Of a stretch of DNA of 64,000 nucleotides, positions 60,104 through 64,000 are shown in pieces; within the stretch, counting starts at the first letter, position 1; the number at the start of each line of letters is the position of its first letter. A program made the translations under genes and the position numbers. The notes beneath the pieces are model-generated. The model was not told where the DNA came from, did no database searches, and saw nothing but the letters and a program-made list of their open reading frames with translations. The stretch comes from Pseudochelatococcus lubricantis (GTDB lineage: Bacteria > Pseudomonadota > Alphaproteobacteria > Rhizobiales > Beijerinckiaceae). Location of the stretch: positions 248,001 through 312,000 of the forward strand of contig NZ_JBHLXC010000002.1 of the NCBI RefSeq assembly GCF_042432495.1, written 5' to 3'.

Positions 60104-62068
60104 TCAGTGGTCGCGCCGGAAGCCGTATTTTTCGAGCTTGGCGTAGAGTGTCGAACGCGCGATGCCGAGCCGCCTCGCGGTGAGCGAGATGTTGCCGCCC
60201 GTCTGCGCCAGTTCACGCTCGATCACCGCGCGTTGCGCCGCGCTCCATTGCTGGAGGCGGTCCTCAGCCGTGCCCGGCGCGGGATCCTCCCACTGCCCCG
60301 CAACCTCGCCGCCGACGACGGCGCGGACGATTTCGCCGGGCACCTCCCGCATGGTCAGATGCGCGCTGCCGAGAACGACCATGCTCTCGATCACGTTGCG
60401 AAGCTCGCGGACGTTTCCCGGCCACGGATAGCGCCGGAACACGTCCGCCACCTCGTGGTCGAGCGTCGGCATCGGCAGGCCCATGGCGCGCGCGCTCCTG
60501 TGCAGCAGGTGGCCGGCGATGAGCAGCACATCGTCGCCACGCTCGCGCAGCGGGGGGATGGCAAGCCGCAATGTCGCGATCCGGTAGTAGAGGTCGCGCC
60601 GGAAATTGCCGCACGCAACCTCGGACAGCAGGTCCCGGTTCGTCATGGACACGAGACGCACATTCACCGACCGGCCGATGTTCGAGCCCACCCGATAGAC
60701 GACGCCGTCCTCCAGCACCCGCAGCAGGTAGGGCTGCAGGCTCGCCGGCATCTCGCCGACCTCGTCCAGACACAGGGTGCCGCCGTCGGCCGCCTCCATG
60801 CGGCCCGCTCGCCCGTGGTCGTCCGCGCCGGTGAAGGCGCCCTTCTCGTAGCCGAAGATTTCGCTGGCGATGAGATCGCGCGACATGCCGCCACAGTTCA
60901 TCGGGATGAACGGCGCGCCCTCCGCGCTGCCAAGCATATGCAGCGCGCGGGCGAAAAGCTCCTTGCCGACGCCCGTCTCCCCTTCGATCAGCACCGGCGC
61001 GCGGCTCGCCGCCATGCGCCGGACACGCTCGAACGTCTCGCGCATGATCGCGCTTTCGCCCAGAATATCATCGAGAGCGACGGCTTCGCCTGCTTGCGGC
61101 CGCGCCACCACCGGGCGCGGCCTGCGCCGGGAGGGAAATGTCAGCACGGCGCCGATCTGGCCGTCCCCTGCATCGTCGCGTTGCGCCTGCCGCCGCGCGG
61201 CATCGATGATCTCGACCTCGGCGCTGGGCAGGCTTCCCCGCACCAGAGGCCGCCACAGGTCGAGGGGCACGCCGCGCAGGGGCTCGATCGACCGGCCGAC
61301 GACCATGCCCGGATGATCGCGGGAGAGCGCCGCGAGCGCGGCGTCCGTCGCATGGATGATGGCGCCGCGGTTGTCCAACACCACGATCTCGTCGTTCTGC
61401 CAGCGCGAGCGGCGCGACAGGAAAACCCGCAGCAGTTCCTCCCGTGTATCCTGCACGTTCTGCAGCAGGAGCGCCTCGATCTGCTGGCTGACGGAAACGG
61501 CGAGCGCGAGGCTTTGCGGATTGAACGTCCTGGCCGGCCCGGAGATATCGATGATGCCGAGCATCTCCTGGTCTATGGGGTGCCTGACGGGGCTCGCCGC
61601 GCAGGTCCAGCGTTGCACATCCTCGCAATAATGCTCGGCGGCGTGGATCTGGACGGGGCGCTTCATCGCGATGGCGGTACCGATGGCGTTGGTGCCGATA
61701 TCATCCTCCGCCCAGCGCCCACCGCGTTCGAGATGGACGTCGCGCCCTGAATCGATGACGCGCGGATCGCCCCTCGTCTCGATGATGAGGCCGCCGGGAT
61801 CGGTGAGGATGATCATCGAATTCGCCTCGGCCAGAAAATCGGCCGTGCGCGCCAGCGCGCCGCGGGCGGCGTTCAGAAGGATGCGGTTCTCGTGCCTGCG
61901 GCGGTAAAGCTCCGGCTCCGGCAGCTTCGGGGCATTGCGACGGCGCGCGATGCTCGTATAGCCGCGCGAGCGAACCCAGGATGCCGCAATGTCTTGCCGG
62001 AAATCCGACGGCACCCGGCCATCGGCCACGAACGTCTCCCACGCCTGACGAATCTCGCGTTCGTTCAC
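60104..62068 (-). CDS. acxR: Sigma-54-dependent acetone carboxylase activator
   Basis: 654 residues. An N-terminal sensory GAF-like part (SMIILTDPGGLIIETRGDPR, IGTNAIGTAIAMKRPVQIHA AEHYC-type) is followed by PAS-like material. The AAA+ domain has Walker A GETGVGKELF, the sigma-54 contact loop GAFTGA (in FGYEKGAFTGADDHGRAG), LCLDEVGEMPASLQPYLLRV and R-finger region. The Fis-type HTH is GNISLTARRLGIARSTLYAK. It is AcoR/AcxR type, divergent from acxA, and should activate the -24/-12 promoter at 62465. Confidence 0.9.
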   Translation of the reverse strand: MNEREIRQAWETFVADGRVPSDFRQDIAASWVRSRGYTSIARRRNAPKLPEPELYRRRHENRILLNAARGALARTADFLAEANSMIILTDPGGLIIETRGDPRVIDSGRDVHLERGGRWAEDDIGTNAIGTAIAMKRPVQIHAAEHYCEDVQRWTCAASPVRHPIDQEMLGIIDISGPARTFNPQSLALAVSVSQQIEALLLQNVQDTREELLRVFLSRRSRWQNDEIVVLDNRGAIIHATDAALAALSRDHPGMVVGRSIEPLRGVPLDLWRPLVRGSLPSAEVEIIDAARRQAQRDDAGDGQIGAVLTFPSRRRPRPVVARPQAGEAVALDDILGESAIMRETFERVRRMAASRAPVLIEGETGVGKELFARALHMLGSAEGAPFIPMNCGGMSRDLIASEIFGYEKGAFTGADDHGRAGRMEAADGGTLCLDEVGEMPASLQPYLLRVLEDGVVYRVGSNIGRSVNVRLVSMTNRDLLSEVACGNFRRDLYYRIATLRLAIPPLRERGDDVLLIAGHLLHRSARAMGLPMPTLDHEVADVFRRYPWPGNVRELRNVIESMVVLGSAHLTMREVPGEIVRAVVGGEVAGQWEDPAPGTAEDRLQQWSAAQRAVIERELAQTGGNISLTARRLGIARSTLYAKLEKYGFRRDH

Positions 62069-62360
62069 AGCAGTTCCCTTCCCGTCGTGCCATGCCGCGT
62101 GTGAAGGAACGCCGCATCTGCAATGGCACAGGCATCAGGAGGAAAGGTGCAGACAGGCGTATCGGCCTGCCCGACGGTCGGCGCGATGCCCCAGGTCTGT
62201 CAACCGTCCACGTTTCCCCATCCCGTTGCGCTTCTGTAAGGCCGGCGCAACTGGGTCACGTAGCATAACCGTGTTTGACGGCATTTGCCAATATGTCTTC
62301 CGCTGACGTTCTCACGCAACAATATATTGATTTACCCTGTTCGAAATCCGGACAGGCCAT

Positions 62361-62380
62361 TGTCCGATAGCTGTCGGACA
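62361..62380. promoter_or_regulatory. Probable AcxR upstream activating site
   Basis: TGTCCGA-TAGCTG-TCGGACA, a perfect 7-bp-arm palindrome 85 bases upstream of the sigma-54 promoter. Half-sites (CCGGACA, CGGACAC) recur nearby at 62348-62354 and 62402-62407. The position is right for an enhancer-binding protein. Confidence 0.65.
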
Positions 62381-62464
62381 CGACACCGCCACGACAGCGG
62401 CCGGACACGCGCCGTTTCCCGAATTACCGTGCAATGGCAAGGCATTTCGCCGCCCGGGCACCAC

Positions 62465-62480
62465 TGGCACGCCCCTTGCT
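62465..62480 (+). promoter_or_regulatory. Sigma-54 (-24/-12) promoter of acxA
   Basis: TGGCACGCCCCTTGCT matches the consensus TGGCAC-N5-TTGCW exactly. It lies about 70 bases before the acxA start and is the natural target of the divergent AcxR. Confidence 0.92.
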
Positions 62481-62551
62481 CCATCACAGGCGGACCGGTC
62501 GACAAGCGGACCGGCTTCGCAAAAAACCACGGACCAAGGGGAGGTAACTTC

Positions 62552-64000
62552 ATGAATGTCCATAACAAGGACGTGCCAGCCCGTAACGTGCAGGTGCTCG
62601 GCATCGACGCCGGCGGCACGATGACGGACACGTTCTTCGTCGACGCGGACGGCGACTTCGTCGTCGGCAAGGCGCAGAGCACGCCGCAGAACGAGGCCAT
62701 AGGCCTCATCAACTCCAGCGTCGACGGCCTCGCGGCCTGGGGCATCTCCCTCGACGATGCGCTGAAGCAATTGCAGACCGGCGTCTATTCCGGCACCGCC
62801 ATGCTCAACCGCGTGGTACAGCGCAAGGGCCTGAAATGCGGCCTCATCGTCAACCAGGGCCTTGAGGACTTCCACCGCATGGGCCGGGCCATCCAGGCCT
62901 ATCTCGGCTATGCCTATGAGGACCGGATCCATCTCAACACCCACCGCTACGACCCGCCTTTGGTGCCGCGCCACCTCACGCGCGGTGTGGTGGAGCGTGT
63001 CGACATGTTCGGCACGGTGGTCATTCCGCTGCGCGAGGAGAGCGCGCTGAAAGCCGCGCAGGAGCTGATCGATCAGGATGTCGAGGGCATCGTCATCAGC
63101 CTGCTGCACAGCTATCGCAACCCGGCTCACGAACGGCGCGTGCGCGACATCGTGCTGGAAGCGGTGAAGAAGAGCGGCAAGAACATCCCGGTGTTCGCCT
63201 CGGCCGATTACTATCCCGTGCGCAAGGAGACGCACCGCACCAACACCACCATTCTGGAGGGTTATGCGGCGGAGCCTTCGCGGCAAACGCTGAAGAAAAT
63301 ATCCGACAGCTTCAAGGAGCACGGCACGAAGTTCGACTTCCGTGTGATGGCGACCCACGGCGGCACCATCTCGTGGAAGGCGAAGGAGCTGGCGCGCACC
63401 ATCGTCTCCGGCCCCATCGGCGGCGTGATCGGCGCGAAGTATCTCGGCGAGGTGCTGGGCTACAAGAACATCGCCTGTTCGGACATCGGCGGCACGTCCT
63501 TCGACGTGGCACTGATCACGCAGGGCGAACTCACCATCAAGAACGATCCCGACATGGCGCGCCTCGTGCTGTCGCTTCCCCTCGTCGCGATGGACTCGGT
63601 GGGCGCGGGCGCGGGCAGCTTCATCCGGCTCGATCCCTACACGAAGGCGATCAAGCTCGGCCCGGATTCGGCCGGCTACCGCGTCGGCGTCTGCTGGGCG
63701 GACAGCGGCATCGAGACGGTCAGCATCTCGGACTGCCACGTCGTGCTCGGCTATCTCAACCCGGACAACTTCCTGGGCGGCGCGATCAAGCTCGACCGCG
63801 ACCGGGCAGTGGCCGCCATCAAGGCGCAGGTCGCCGACCCGCTGGGGCTTTCCGTCGAGGATGCGGCGGCGGGCGTGATCGAATTGCTCGACTCCGACCT
63901 GCGGGATTACCTGCGCTCGATGATCTCCGGCAAGGGCTACAGCCCCGCAAGCTTCGTTTGCTTCTCCTACGGCGGCGCCGGGCCGGTGCATACCTACGGC
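62552..64000 (+). CDS. acxA: Acetone carboxylase beta subunit (partial)
   Basis: First 483 residues; the rest lies beyond the window. VQVLGIDAGGTMTDTFFVDA (ATP site), LQTGVYSGTAMLNRVVQRKG, YYPVRKETHRTNTTILEGYA, CSDIGGTSFDVALITQG, SFVCFSYGGAGPVHTYG. The sequence is close to the AcxA of known acetone carboxylases, which with AcxB and AcxC converts acetone, bicarbonate and ATP to acetoacetate. A GGGGAGG ribosome site lies eight bases ahead of ATG. acxB and acxC are expected downstream. Confidence 0.93.
   Translation, partial: MNVHNKDVPARNVQVLGIDAGGTMTDTFFVDADGDFVVGKAQSTPQNEAIGLINSSVDGLAAWGISLDDALKQLQTGVYSGTAMLNRVVQRKGLKCGLIVNQGLEDFHRMGRAIQAYLGYAYEDRIHLNTHRYDPPLVPRHLTRGVVERVDMFGTVVIPLREESALKAAQELIDQDVEGIVISLLHSYRNPAHERRVRDIVLEAVKKSGKNIPVFASADYYPVRKETHRTNTTILEGYAAEPSRQTLKKISDSFKEHGTKFDFRVMATHGGTISWKAKELARTIVSGPIGGVIGAKYLGEVLGYKNIACSDIGGTSFDVALITQGELTIKNDPDMARLVLSLPLVAMDSVGAGAGSFIRLDPYTKAIKLGPDSAGYRVGVCWADSGIETVSISDCHVVLGYLNPDNFLGGAIKLDRDRAVAAIKAQVADPLGLSVEDAAAGVIELLDSDLRDYLRSMISGKGYSPASFVCFSYGGAGPVHTYG

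Noticed and set aside
62312..63991. 559-residue minus-strand frame opposite acxA
   Set aside because: Antisense shadow of acetone carboxylase beta subunit.

Overview
The window is GC-rich alphaproteobacterial DNA, most likely from a member of the Hyphomicrobiales (Rhizobiaceae or Brucellaceae type). The evidence is an acetone carboxylase operon with a sigma-54 regulator, a rhizobial-type intergenic repeat near 49.7-49.9 kb, an OhrR/hydrolase pair and an enterobactin-type TonB receptor. It splits into two parts at a 3' tRNA-Gly fragment (35734-35783).

Part 1 (1-35.8 kb) is the right-hand portion of an integrative and conjugative element (ICE). From left to right it holds: the end of a transfer/replication operon on the minus strand (traF, DUF2840, a ribbon-helix-helix protein, a DNA methyltransferase, parA, repA, an AlpA-type HTH protein); DUF2285-type and XRE regulators; and an accessory zone of insertion sequences. 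In that zone an IS110-family element sits inside an IS5-family element, and an intact IS66 element has a perfect 8-bp target duplication. Between them lies a two-gene nucleotide-signalling defence system: a CD-NTase with an AGS-C-type C-terminus, and a two-TM SLATT protein. The ICE core then resumes with ssb, an AraC/SDR cargo pair, a DUF2493 protein, a toprim protein, a very large strawberry-notch helicase, a row of small ICE-only genes and a large ParB. It ends with a small mer-type insertion, an HTH/PIN toxin-antitoxin pair and a tyrosine integrase next to the tRNA-Gly 3' fragment. The gaps between core genes carry recurrent structured leaders: hairpin, then TTTCAGGAG, then start codon; and a GACGGG...GAGAGAGAG...GTC leader in three copies. 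Two genes are broken: the DUF2285 regulator by a frameshift, and a stability-system-like gene by an in-frame stop.

Part 2 (35.8-64 kb) is mainly chromosome-like DNA. An AT-rich orphan P-loop ATPase and decayed XRE and IS3 remnants come first. Next is a nine-gene catabolic cluster: a polyamine-type ABC importer, hydantoinase/oxoprolinase A and B subunits, an old-yellow-enzyme oxidoreductase, an FAD-dependent amine oxidase and a LysR regulator. Then follow a Tat-exported alpha/beta hydrolase divergent from an OhrR-like regulator, a FepA-type receptor, a BKACE-family enzyme, nitronate monooxygenase, a CDF transporter, aldehyde dehydrogenase and a TetR regulator. The window closes with AcxR, a textbook sigma-54 promoter and the start of acxA.

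The strongest candidates for new biology are the CD-NTase/SLATT pair carried on the ICE, the repeated structured leaders of the ICE core, the orphan ATPase at the ICE boundary, and the hydantoinase/OYE/amine-oxidase/ABC catabolic cluster, whose substrate cannot be named from sequence.
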